The translations under genes and the position numbers were made by a program. A stretch of DNA of 26,584 bases from a virus: positions 1 through 26,584 of the IMG/VR virus record IMGVR_UViG_3300006027_000053; one strand, given 5' to 3'. How positions within the stretch are numbered: position 1 is the stretch's first letter; each line of letters begins with the position of its first letter. The notes under the pieces were generated by a model. It saw only the letters and a program-made list of their open reading frames with translations, was not told the origin of the DNA and ran no database searches. Below, in pieces: positions 1 to 6,635 of the stretch.

Positions 1-780
1 CAAAAGTTTTTTAGTAAATTGCCTAAAGATAAAATTATAGATAACTTAGACAAAATAGGTGAGGAGAAAATTGAGAAGGCAATTAATAAAGCAATGCACA
101 AACTTGCGGAATATACAAATGCCTTTGAGGAAAAAATATTCTTTAAACGTGAGGCAATCGCTGATAGAGGTATCTGGGTTGCGAAGAAAAGATATGCACT
201 TAATGTTTATGATAACGAAGGTGTAAGATATACAGAACCTAAACTTAAAGTTATGGGTTTAGAAATTGTAAGAAGTTCTACTCCTGCTCCTGTTAGAAAA
301 AGTCTGAGAGAGGCAGTAAGGCTTTGCTTAGTTGAAGATGAAAAACAATTACAGGCCTTTGTTGCTAAAACTTGGGAAGAGTTTAAAACAATGAGTCCAG
401 AGAAAATAGCATTTCCTCGAGGATGTAACAATTTAGAAAAATATACCTCGGTCGCAGACATATACAATAAAGGAACTCCTATTCATGTTAGAGGAGCTCT
501 GTTATATAATCATATGATTAAACAGAATAAGTTAGGTAATAAATACGAAAAAATACAAGATGGGGATAAGGTTAAATTTTTGTATTTAAAAGAGCCTAAT
601 ATGATAGGTGAAAATACTATAGCATTTTCCAGTAAACTGCCTAAGGAATTTAACTTACATGATATGGTTGATTATGAATTAATTTTTGATAAAGCATTTA
701 CAGAACCCCTTAATACTATTGCTAAAGGACTTGGTTGGAATACAAAGCCTGTAGCTACACTTGAGGATTTATTTGGATGA
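1..780 (+). CDS. 43: DNA polymerase, T4 gp43-like, family B (C-terminal part, 5' truncated)
   Basis: The reading frame is open from base 1, so this is the last 259 residues of a gene that begins before the window. The sequence matches the palm-end and thumb region of T4/RB69-type DNA polymerases: a KKRYALNVYD stretch, then EPKLKVMGLE and SSTPAPVRK, which in RB69 gp43 lie just after the catalytic palm. The exonuclease and the catalytic YxDTDS motif must lie upstream. The extreme C-terminus (LEDLFG) resembles the short hydrophobic tail by which gp43 binds the sliding clamp gp45. Role: replicative polymerase of the phage replisome. The stop overlaps the next gene by 4 bases (ATGA), so the two are probably co-translated. 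The family call is very secure. Confidence 0.95.
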   Translation, partial: QKFFSKLPKDKIIDNLDKIGEEKIEKAINKAMHKLAEYTNAFEEKIFFKREAIADRGIWVAKKRYALNVYDNEGVRYTEPKLKVMGLEIVRSSTPAPVRKSLREAVRLCLVEDEKQLQAFVAKTWEEFKTMSPEKIAFPRGCNNLEKYTSVADIYNKGTPIHVRGALLYNHMIKQNKLGNKYEKIQDGDKVKFLYLKEPNMIGENTIAFSSKLPKEFNLHDMVDYELIFDKAFTEPLNTIAKGLGWNTKPVATLEDLFG

Positions 781-1505
781 GAGCATTAATCGTAGGGTAT
801 GGTTTTGTAGGAAAGGCTACAGAATATCTGTTAAGTAAAGTAAATGCTGAAATAAGCATATATGACCCGCCCTTAGGCTTTGATACTGAGGTTAGTGAGG
901 TAGACTATGTGTTTTTGTGCGTCCCTACTCCACTAAAAGATAACACATTAGATACTTCTATACTAGAAGAAGTATATGAACAATTTAAGGATAAACAAAC
1001 AGTAATAAGAAGCACAATAGGTCCTGACCAAGTGGAAAAGTTTCCTGATGCTATTATTATGCCAGAGTTTTTACGTGAGCGTTCTTGGAAGGAGGATGTA
1101 GATAATCCTAATTTACCTTTAGTTATAGGGTTTCCAGGAGAAGTTCACGAGGGTTTTGTTTCTACATTTAAGGATATAAAATCCCCAACCGTATTAGGGG
1201 CAAAGGGTGCCTCAATGTTTAAGTTAGCAAGGAATGCCTCTTTAGCCATGAGGGTTGCACTTGCTAATGATTTTTATGAAATATGCGAACAGCATGGAAT
1301 AAAATATAATGAAGTAGCCAATCTTTTAGAAAAAGATATATGGCTGGGTGGAACACATTGGCAAGTTCCAGGACCAGATGGTCAGTTAGGTTTTGGCGGA
1401 AATTGTTTTCCAAAAGACTTGACACACATATCTACTTTATGTTATAATAATGACAATCCAATGGCTGTAGCCCTCACACTAAATAAATCTCGGAGAAAAG
1501 AATGA
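777..1505 (+). CDS. Short UDP-glucose/GDP-mannose-type dehydrogenase
   Basis: A 242-residue protein with an N-terminal Rossmann motif GYGFVG (residues 7-12), a VFLCVPTP strand-loop (45-52), a KLARN helix with Lys149 and Asn153, and GFGGNCFPKD (205-214) carrying the catalytic Cys210. These are hallmarks of NAD-dependent nucleotide-sugar 6-dehydrogenases, which oxidise for example UDP-glucose to UDP-glucuronate. Full-length family members are around 400 residues or more. This one stops soon after the Cys motif and lacks the C-terminal sugar-nucleotide-binding domain, so it is either a minimal phage form or has a changed substrate. It sits between the polymerase and uvsX, overlapping both by 4 bases. 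The family is confident; activity and substrate are not. Confidence 0.85.
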   Translation: MRALIVGYGFVGKATEYLLSKVNAEISIYDPPLGFDTEVSEVDYVFLCVPTPLKDNTLDTSILEEVYEQFKDKQTVIRSTIGPDQVEKFPDAIIMPEFLRERSWKEDVDNPNLPLVIGFPGEVHEGFVSTFKDIKSPTVLGAKGASMFKLARNASLAMRVALANDFYEICEQHGIKYNEVANLLEKDIWLGGTHWQVPGPDGQLGFGGNCFPKDLTHISTLCYNNDNPMAVALTLNKSRRKE

Positions 1506-2566
1506 GCTTATTAGATAAAATTAAAAAGAACTCTACAATTAAGGAGTCCGGAATACTTTCCGAATCTAAATTTTTTAATACAAAAGATTTGATACAAACA
1601 CCTGTTCCTGCTTTGAACGTAGCATTGTCAGGCAAATTAGATGGTGGACTAACACCAGGACTTACAGTTTTTGCAGGTCCAAGTAAACATTTTAAAACAG
1701 CATTTGCTATGTTACTTGCTAAGTCATATTTAGACAAGTATGATGATGCTGTTATTTTATTTTACGATTCAGAGTTTGGTGCTCCTCAAGGATATTTCGA
1801 TTCCTTTGGTATTGATACTGATAAAGTTATTCATACACCTATTACAGACATCGAACAATTAAAGCATGATGTTATGTCGCAGTTAAATGGCTTAGAGCGA
1901 GGTGACAGAGTTATGATTATTGTTGACTCCGTAGGTAACTTGGCTAGTAAGAAAGAAGTAGATGATGCCTTAGATGGTAAAAGCGTTGCTGATATGACAA
2001 GGGCAAAACAAATGAAGTCGTTATTCAGAATGATTACACCTCATTTAACAATTAAAGATTTGCCAGCAGTTGTTGTTAACCATACCTATCAAGAAATGGG
2101 ATTATTTCCTAAAGCTATTGTTTCAGGTGGAACAGGCATTTATTATTCTGCTGATAACATTTTTATTATTGGTAGAAGGCAACAAAAAACAGGTTCAGAT
2201 GTTTCAGGTTATGACTTTGTAATTAATGTTGAGAAGTCTAGATTTGTTAGAGAGAAAAGTAAAATACCAGTTGAAGTATCTTTTGAAGGTGGTATTAGTA
2301 AATGGTCTGGTCTTTTAGATATAGCATTAGAATCGGGTCACGTTGTAAAACCTAGTAATGGCTGGTATCAAGTAGCTGCCGATGGAACAGACAGTAAAAA
2401 GTTTAGAACAAAAGAAACATATAGTAAAGAATTCTGGTTACCTGTATTAGCAGATGCCACATTTACAAAATGGGTTGAAGACCACTATCTAATCTCAACA
2501 GGCAAAATAATGCAGGAAGAAATTTCAGAGGAAGACATTGCAGAAGCATATGACGATATTGGGTAA
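1502..2566 (+). CDS. uvsX: UvsX, RecA-like recombinase
   Basis: A 354-residue RecA/Rad51-fold ATPase. The Walker A box GPSKHFKT (59-66) is very close to T4 UvsX, where the usual GK(T/S) loop has the GPSKxFK(S/T) form. A Walker B-like MIIVDSVGN follows near residue 140. An acidic C-terminus (EEISEEDIAEAYDD) is also typical of UvsX. Role: strand exchange, recombination-dependent replication and repair, working with the gp41 helicase encoded downstream. The ATG lies 4 bases inside the upstream gene and is preceded by GGAG at 1492-1495. Order polymerase-uvsX-helicase resembles T4. Confidence 0.95.
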   Translation: MSLLDKIKKNSTIKESGILSESKFFNTKDLIQTPVPALNVALSGKLDGGLTPGLTVFAGPSKHFKTAFAMLLAKSYLDKYDDAVILFYDSEFGAPQGYFDSFGIDTDKVIHTPITDIEQLKHDVMSQLNGLERGDRVMIIVDSVGNLASKKEVDDALDGKSVADMTRAKQMKSLFRMITPHLTIKDLPAVVVNHTYQEMGLFPKAIVSGGTGIYYSADNIFIIGRRQQKTGSDVSGYDFVINVEKSRFVREKSKIPVEVSFEGGISKWSGLLDIALESGHVVKPSNGWYQVAADGTDSKKFRTKETYSKEFWLPVLADATFTKWVEDHYLISTGKIMQEEISEEDIAEAYDDIG

Positions 2567-2726
2567 ATGTGACCGTTGTGATGACAATATCCTTGACAAT
2601 GATGAGGGTATATGTTTTAATACAATGGAAGGCGAAGTATACCTATGCGAGCCCTGTATAGAAATAATAAGAAAGGAATTTATAGATGAGATTAGAAACA
2701 CAGATACTGAGCAACCTATTATTTAA
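2550..2726 (+). CDS. Small Cys4 zinc-finger-like protein
   Basis: A 58-residue acidic protein with CDRC (Cys7, Cys10) and CEPC (Cys33, Cys36), spaced like a treble-clef or zinc-ribbon metal site; Cys22 lies between the pairs. I place the start at ATG 2550, not at the TTG 12 bases upstream. The gene overlaps the end of uvsX by 17 bases and the start of the helicase gene by 41 bases, all in different frames. That is a long overlap but fits the compact layout. It occupies the slot between uvsX and gene 41, where T4 has gene 40, but I see no clear similarity to gp40. Function unknown. Confidence 0.65.
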   Translation: MTILGKCDRCDDNILDNDEGICFNTMEGEVYLCEPCIEIIRKEFIDEIRNTDTEQPII

Positions 2727-4056
2727 TGAAGAATATGTTAGAAAGGTTGTTCCTTTTCTAAAACCAGATTATTTTTTAGATGTAGAAGATAGAGAAGTTT
2801 ATAAAACTATTTCTAACTTTGTTGTAAAATATAATTCCCCTCCTAGTAAGTCTGCCTTACTTATAGCCCTACAAGAAAATAGAAGCATTAGTGAAGATTT
2901 ATATGGTAAATGTGAAACCTTAATTAACGGACTTATAGAAGATAACGTTAATGAGGAATGGCTTTTAGAGTCTACAGAAAAGTTCTGTAAGGACAAAGCT
3001 GTTTACAATGCCATAATGGAATCCATACAAATTATAGATGGTAAAGGTGAAAAGACTCCTGATGCATTACCTAGCATACTTTCAGATGCCCTAAGTATAG
3101 GTTTTAATGTTACAGTTGGACATGACTATATAGAAAATGCTGAAGAACGTTTTGACTTTTATCACAGACTAGAAGAAAAAATGCCTTTCGATTTAGAGTT
3201 TTTTAATAAAATTACTGAAGGTGGATTATCAAACAAAACATTGAATATAGCACTTGCAGGCACGGGAGTAGGTAAGTCGTTGTTTATGTGTCATATGTCC
3301 TCAGGAGCAATTAAACAAGGCAAAAATGTTTTATACATTACATTAGAAATGGCAGAAGAAAGAATTGCAGAAAGAATAGATGCAAATATGATGAACATTG
3401 CTATACAGGATTTAAAAGATTTATCTAAGCAGATGTTTGATGAAAGAATTGACAAGATTAAAAAGAAAATAGAAGGTCGTCTTGTAATTAAAGAATATCC
3501 TACAGCATCAGCACACGCCGGACATTTTAAAATTCTACTTGATGAATTGAAAATTAAAAGAAACTTTGTTCCTGATATTATTTTTATTGACTATCTAAAC
3601 ATTTGCACAAGTAGTAGATTTAGGCCAGGTAGTTCTGCAAACTCTTATACAATTATTAAAAGTATCGCAGAAGAGCTTAGAGGCTTAGCAGTAGAGTTTG
3701 ATGTTCCTATTGTTTCTGCTACACAAACAACAAGAAGTGGTTATAATTCTAGTGATGTAGAACTTACAGATACTTCTGAATCGTTTGGTTTGCCTGCAAC
3801 GGCAGACTTAATGTTTGCTTTGATTAGCACAGAAGAACTAGAACAGATGGGACAAATAATGGTTAAACAATTAAAGAACAGATATTCAGACCCTACAAGA
3901 AACAAAAGATTTATGATAGGTGTTGATAGAAGTAAAATGAAATTGTTTGACTTAGACGATTCAGCACAAAAACAAATCCAAGATTCAGGTCAAGGGCAGG
4001 GTGAAAACTCTTTCCTTAAAAAACTTGACGATTATTCCAGTATTAAATTAGATTAA
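2686..4056 (+). CDS. 41: Replicative DNA helicase, T4 gp41-like (DnaB family)
   Basis: A 456-residue DnaB/RecA-fold helicase. The N-terminal helical domain (about 1-165) is followed by a Walker A AGTGVGKS (191-198), a TLEMAEERIAERI segment typical of DnaB motif H1a, a Walker B DIIFIDYLN and a SATQTTR motif (H3-like). Length matches T4 gp41 (about 475 residues). Role: hexameric 5'-to-3' helicase at the fork, partnering the gp61-type primase encoded at 20725-21762. The ATG at 2686 is preceded by AAGAAAGGA, a good ribosome site lying within the small Cys4 gene. A T4-type late promoter begins three bases after its stop. Confidence 0.95.
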   Translation: MRLETQILSNLLFNEEYVRKVVPFLKPDYFLDVEDREVYKTISNFVVKYNSPPSKSALLIALQENRSISEDLYGKCETLINGLIEDNVNEEWLLESTEKFCKDKAVYNAIMESIQIIDGKGEKTPDALPSILSDALSIGFNVTVGHDYIENAEERFDFYHRLEEKMPFDLEFFNKITEGGLSNKTLNIALAGTGVGKSLFMCHMSSGAIKQGKNVLYITLEMAEERIAERIDANMMNIAIQDLKDLSKQMFDERIDKIKKKIEGRLVIKEYPTASAHAGHFKILLDELKIKRNFVPDIIFIDYLNICTSSRFRPGSSANSYTIIKSIAEELRGLAVEFDVPIVSATQTTRSGYNSSDVELTDTSESFGLPATADLMFALISTEELEQMGQIMVKQLKNRYSDPTRNKRFMIGVDRSKMKLFDLDDSAQKQIQDSGQGQGENSFLKKLDDYSSIKLD

Positions 4057-4058
4057 TT

Positions 4059-4066
4059 TATAAATA
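4059..4066 (+). promoter_or_regulatory. T4-type late promoter (TATAAATA)
   Basis: Exact TATAAATA directly after the helicase stop and 35 bases before the ATG of the membrane protein at 4101. In T4 this -10 element is read by sigma gp55 with the gp33/clamp coactivator. It marks the two membrane proteins as late genes, fitting a lysis role. Confidence 0.8.
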
Positions 4067-4100
4067 TTATACCGATACATTATTTAAGAGAGGTATAATT

Positions 4101-4562
4101 ATGTTAAGCGGACTATTAGGTTCTGCTCTCGGTCTTGGTGGTTCAGTTATTCCAGGAATAATTGACGGATTCAAAGACAAAGCAGACAGAAAATTTGAAC
4201 TTGAAAAAATAAAATTACAGGCTGAATTAAAGTCTAAAATGTCAGAAACAGAATTCAATATGTTTCAGGCTCAGGCACATGATAAAGAACATGAACGCCT
4301 AGTTGAACACGACATTTCAATTAACAAAGGAACTGGTTTTATCGCTGGATTACAGAAATCTGTAAGGCCTGTTATAACCTATTGTTTCTTTGGACTTTTT
4401 TGTGCCATTGAAGTATCTCTTTTATCAGAAGCATTATCACAAGGAATGTCTGTTTCAGAATCCCTAAACATTTTATGGGACGAAGATACAAAAGCAATAT
4501 TTGCTGCCATTATTTCCTTTTGGTTTGGGTCTAGAGCAATAGATAAGAGGAAATCAAAATGA
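4101..4562 (+). CDS. Membrane protein, candidate holin (GTA_holin_3TM-like)
   Basis: A 153-residue protein. It has a Gly/Leu-rich hydrophobic N-terminus (1-22), a charged helical middle (25-75), then two predicted transmembrane segments at about 90-108 and 131-146. Features that recall the 3-TM holin family of gene transfer agents and alphaproteobacterial phages are SVRP before the second hydrophobic segment and the closing FWFGSRAIDKR. A holin would permeabilise the inner membrane at the end of infection. It has a strong ribosome site (GAGAGG, about 6 bases before ATG) and its own late promoter, and overlaps the next membrane-protein gene by 4 bases. The endolysin candidate is 8 kb away at 12737. 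The topology is clear; the holin call is moderate. Confidence 0.6.
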   Translation: MLSGLLGSALGLGGSVIPGIIDGFKDKADRKFELEKIKLQAELKSKMSETEFNMFQAQAHDKEHERLVEHDISINKGTGFIAGLQKSVRPVITYCFFGLFCAIEVSLLSEALSQGMSVSESLNILWDEDTKAIFAAIISFWFGSRAIDKRKSK

Positions 4563-4936
4563 ACGACATCGTAGAAAACAAAGCAACTATGGAGTTGGAC
4601 AAATATACTGACCTCATTATTAAACTAGATGAAGCTAATGATAAAATTAAGGAAATGGAAAAACTTTCCAGAGAATTAAAAATTACAGCTGACCAGGCTA
4701 AACCAGAACCAAAATTTACTTTTGGCTCTTTATTTAGAGATAACAACAATATCAATGAAAAAGCTATTATTGGATTTGCATCATTCTTTATGATGGTAGC
4801 ATTTGGTATTACAGATTTAGTAACCGGGTATTGGGGGCAGGACCTTCCAATATCAGATACAATCTACACTTCATTCGTAGTTGTAACTTTAGGTTCATTT
4901 GGAATTGCGGAAGCCGGCAAGGCATTTGGCAAGTAA
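4559..4936 (+). CDS. Small two-TM membrane protein, possible lysis partner
   Basis: A 125-residue protein with a charged, probably coiled-coil N-terminal half (about 12-45) and two predicted transmembrane segments (about 69-89 and 101-118) joined by a short loop. It starts inside the stop of the candidate holin (ATGA overlap) behind a good AGAGGAAA site, so the two are translationally coupled and probably act together. It could be an antiholin or second holin component, but no family-specific motif is seen. A stem-loop follows immediately. Confidence 0.6.
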   Translation: MNDIVENKATMELDKYTDLIIKLDEANDKIKEMEKLSRELKITADQAKPEPKFTFGSLFRDNNNINEKAIIGFASFFMMVAFGITDLVTGYWGQDLPISDTIYTSFVVVTLGSFGIAEAGKAFGK

Positions 4937-4939
4937 AGT

Positions 4940-4978
4940 CCTAGGGGGTATGCTCTGCAGGTCCATTTACCCCCGAGG
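4940..4978 (+). other. Stem-loop after the membrane-protein pair, possible terminator or processing site
   Basis: CCT-A-GGGGGTA (4940-4950) pairs with TACCCCC-G-AGG (4968-4978): 7 base pairs, one A/G mismatch, then 3 more pairs, around a 17-base loop. It begins four bases after the stop at 4936 and ends ten bases before the -35 box of the next promoter. There is no U-tract, so it is not a classical intrinsic terminator. It may insulate the late transcript, stabilise a 3' end or be an RNase site. Confidence 0.5.
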
Positions 4979-4988
4979 CATTTAATGC

Positions 4989-5017
4989 TTGACATTATAC
5001 ATCATTGAGTGTATAAT
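4989..5017 (+). promoter_or_regulatory. Consensus sigma70-type promoter (TTGACA-N17-TATAAT)
   Basis: TTGACA at 4989-4994 and TATAAT at 5012-5017 with a 17-base spacer, a perfect sigma70 consensus. The expected start site (about 7 bases after the -10) is the A of ATG 5024, predicting a leaderless mRNA. Confidence 0.88.
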
Positions 5018-5023
5018 GTTTAC

Positions 5024-5473
5024 ATGATTCAACTAAACCACACCTATAGGTTTATAATAGATAACGTTGCTTTTGGAGATATTCCAAAGAAAGAATGTTA
5101 TAAACTTCTCAAAGATGGCAGATTGTCATCACACTTCCTAGAAAGACAATTAGAAATATGGTTCCCAGAACTTACCTTCGTAGATGGTAGGGGACATGAC
5201 CATATAGATGAAAGCGGACAAAAGTATGACCAAAAATGTTTCACCAAAGGTGGACTAGGTTTTGCGCCAAGTAAGATGGGTGGAGTCGGTAGAGTTTTTG
5301 TTCAAGAAGAGGCACACGAACACGCCAAAGAAATAATCTACATAGCTTGTGATATTACAGAGTTTCCAAACCTACTTGTTAGATTTGAAAGGGGTAGTGA
5401 CCTATTGGTTAAGTATCCAAGATGTCAAGTTCCGTATAAACATAGACTTGAATTTTTTGAAATAAATGCTTGA
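5024..5473 (+). CDS. Possible PD-(D/E)XK-type nuclease
   Basis: A 149-residue protein. I choose ATG 5024 over the GTG at 5009, because the GTG lies upstream of and overlaps the -10 box and would not be on the transcript. It has no leader if transcription starts where expected. An acidic cluster (VDGRGHDHIDESG, 53-65) is followed by YDQKCFTKGG, where Asp69 and Lys71 form a DxK, and then by a strand IIYIACDI (104-111). This order of acidic residue, (D/E)xK and later strand recalls restriction-endonuclease folds, but the match is by eye only. Placement right after a strong early promoter fits an early takeover or host-DNA function. The ORF is solid; the function is tentative. Confidence 0.5.
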   Translation: MIQLNHTYRFIIDNVAFGDIPKKECYKLLKDGRLSSHFLERQLEIWFPELTFVDGRGHDHIDESGQKYDQKCFTKGGLGFAPSKMGGVGRVFVQEEAHEHAKEIIYIACDITEFPNLLVRFERGSDLLVKYPRCQVPYKHRLEFFEINA

Positions 5474-5498
5474 CTTTTGGTTCCTAAGATGTTAAAAT
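5470..5498 (+). promoter_or_regulatory. Sigma70-type promoter (TTGACT-N17-TAAAAT)
   Basis: TTGACT at 5470-5475 overlaps the end of the upstream gene; TAAAAT at 5493-5498; spacer 17. Start expected near 5505, giving a short leader with AAAGG (5516-5520) before ATG 5528. It should drive the 5528-6600 cluster. Confidence 0.75.
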
Positions 5499-5527
5499 AT
5501 GGTATTAATTAAACTAAAGGTAAATAT

Positions 5528-5800
5528 ATGACTAATCAAAAATTTTTATATGCAGGTGTTTCTACAACACCAACAGGTGTAACCAAAGCTAGATTCGGTA
5601 ACGATATGGTAGGCAGAGTTAAAAAACTTAAAGACCATACAGACGTTTACTTTACAGCTTTGCCTACTGAAATGACAAGAGCAGAGGCAGCTAGCTTTTT
5701 ATTAGAGCAAGAAAGATATAGTTCTAATCCTATAGTAAAAGACGCTTTACAAAAAGTTATCTATAGACACGTTCCTAAAAGGGGTATAACCAGTGTCTAA
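5528..5800 (+). CDS. Conserved-looking small phage protein, unknown function
   Basis: A 90-residue protein beginning with a strand-rich KFLYAGVSTTPTGVTKARFG segment and continuing into a helical half (MTRAEAASFLLEQ). The layout, KFLYAGVS then a helix after MT(R/K)xEA, resembles small unannotated proteins I associate with T4-like marine phages. No catalytic motif, membrane segment or metal site is seen. It has its own early-type promoter and a well-spaced AAAGG site, and overlaps the next gene by 8 bases. Confidence 0.65.
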   Translation: MTNQKFLYAGVSTTPTGVTKARFGNDMVGRVKKLKDHTDVYFTALPTEMTRAEAASFLLEQERYSSNPIVKDALQKVIYRHVPKRGITSV

Positions 5801-6446
5801 AACATTTAGAATAAATGGCGAGCGCTATGGTGGAGAACTTACAATAGGAAAAGTAAGTCAAGAATTTTATGACCACTTTAAAGACAAAGACCCTCACGAT
5901 TTAGAAGAAAAAGCGTTTGACTATGATAACGAAATGGGCCCATCTTTCAATGGCGAAGAAGAAGAAGTTTATTGGCACGACATCGATGATATAGAACACT
6001 CTAATGGTATATGGATAGACTGTGAACTCAGAGTCCATGAAATAGATGAAAAGGGTGAAGAGATTGACGATACAGAATTTTATGTTGATTTAGATGACTG
6101 CACTCATGTTTATAGCAGGGAATGTTATCTAGATACACATGAAGCCGGCACACCAGCAGTTACTTATTTCTCAGCCGAGAAAGGTCATTTTTGGTATGCA
6201 GATGTAGAATGTGAGGAGTTTGATAAATCCAAATTAATGTTTGGAAGTGTTGAAACTGACCTTGCGAATTTGGTGGAAACTATTGCTTATGACGGCAAGG
6301 AACTTGAATTGAACTATGATGATTATTCATCTACAGGTAAAGGATTTGAGGCAAAATTGGGAATGTATAATCCCCAATGGCATGAGAAATATGATTCCTA
6401 TGATATTGAAACCGTAATAAAAGAGGAGTATTCTGATGAACTTTGA
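5793..6446 (+). CDS. Acidic conserved-looking phage protein, unknown function
   Basis: A 217-residue, strongly acidic protein rich in Asp and Glu (for example EEEEVYWHDIDDIEHSNG, near residues 54-71). The start is GTG 5793, since the next ATG lies nearly 50 residues in; an AAAAGGGG ribosome site precedes it. The N-terminus FRINGERYGGELTIG looks like a beta-hairpin opening seen in uncharacterised T4-like cyanophage proteins. A negatively charged surface would fit DNA mimicry or binding to a basic partner, but nothing proves it. It overlaps both neighbours and shares the promoter at 5470. Confidence 0.65.
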   Translation: MSKTFRINGERYGGELTIGKVSQEFYDHFKDKDPHDLEEKAFDYDNEMGPSFNGEEEEVYWHDIDDIEHSNGIWIDCELRVHEIDEKGEEIDDTEFYVDLDDCTHVYSRECYLDTHEAGTPAVTYFSAEKGHFWYADVECEEFDKSKLMFGSVETDLANLVETIAYDGKELELNYDDYSSTGKGFEAKLGMYNPQWHEKYDSYDIETVIKEEYSDEL

Positions 6447-6600
6447 AGCAAATCATTTAAATATGTCGCTTATTAAAAGTGTTATTCGTATTTTTTCAGC
6501 TTTAGCCTTAGCAATGGGTGGATTTGCCCTTGCTGGAATAGGGTTTTTAGTTGCAGAAATATTTGGAATTGTTGAAGAATTAGTTGACAACCAGGAATAG
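6436..6600 (+). CDS. Small single-TM membrane protein (54 aa)
   Basis: Starts at ATG 6436 with an AGGAG ribosome site about 9 bases upstream, overlapping the end of the acidic protein gene by 11 bases, and stops at TAG 6600. A short polar N-terminus with two basic residues (Lys14, Arg18) is followed by a hydrophobic stretch of about 25 residues (19-46, with SALALAMGGFALAGIGFLVA) and an acidic tail. This is the look of a one-pass inner-membrane peptide. Its last codons overlap the -35 box of the ligase promoter. Function unknown; small phage membrane peptides may act in lysis control or host takeover. Confidence 0.6.
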   Translation: MNFEANHLNMSLIKSVIRIFSALALAMGGFALAGIGFLVAEIFGIVEELVDNQE

Positions 6601-6612
6601 TTGTCTTATACT
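6584..6612 (+). promoter_or_regulatory. Sigma70-type promoter (TTGACA-N17-TATACT)
   Basis: TTGACA at 6584-6589 and TATACT at 6607-6612, spacer 17. Start expected near 6619, giving a leader of about 17 bases that contains GAGAGG before ATG 6636 of the DNA ligase gene. Confidence 0.82.
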
Positions 6613-6635
6613 GTAAGTTATTAGAGAGGTAATTT

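Noticed and set aside
207-467. Minus-strand open frames such as this one, and others at 1474-1737, 6482-7114, 14956-15318 and 24363-24680
   Set aside because: They lie antisense to clearly recognised genes or to well-supported + strand genes, lack ribosome sites and show no protein motifs; they arise from AT-rich codon bias.
4025-4053. TTGACG as an early promoter before the holin candidate
   Set aside because: The -10 region at 16-18 bases is poor; the late box at 4059 explains expression better.
5009-5023. GTG 5009 as start of the possible nuclease
   Set aside because: It lies just upstream of and overlaps the -10 hexamer and would not be transcribed from this promoter.
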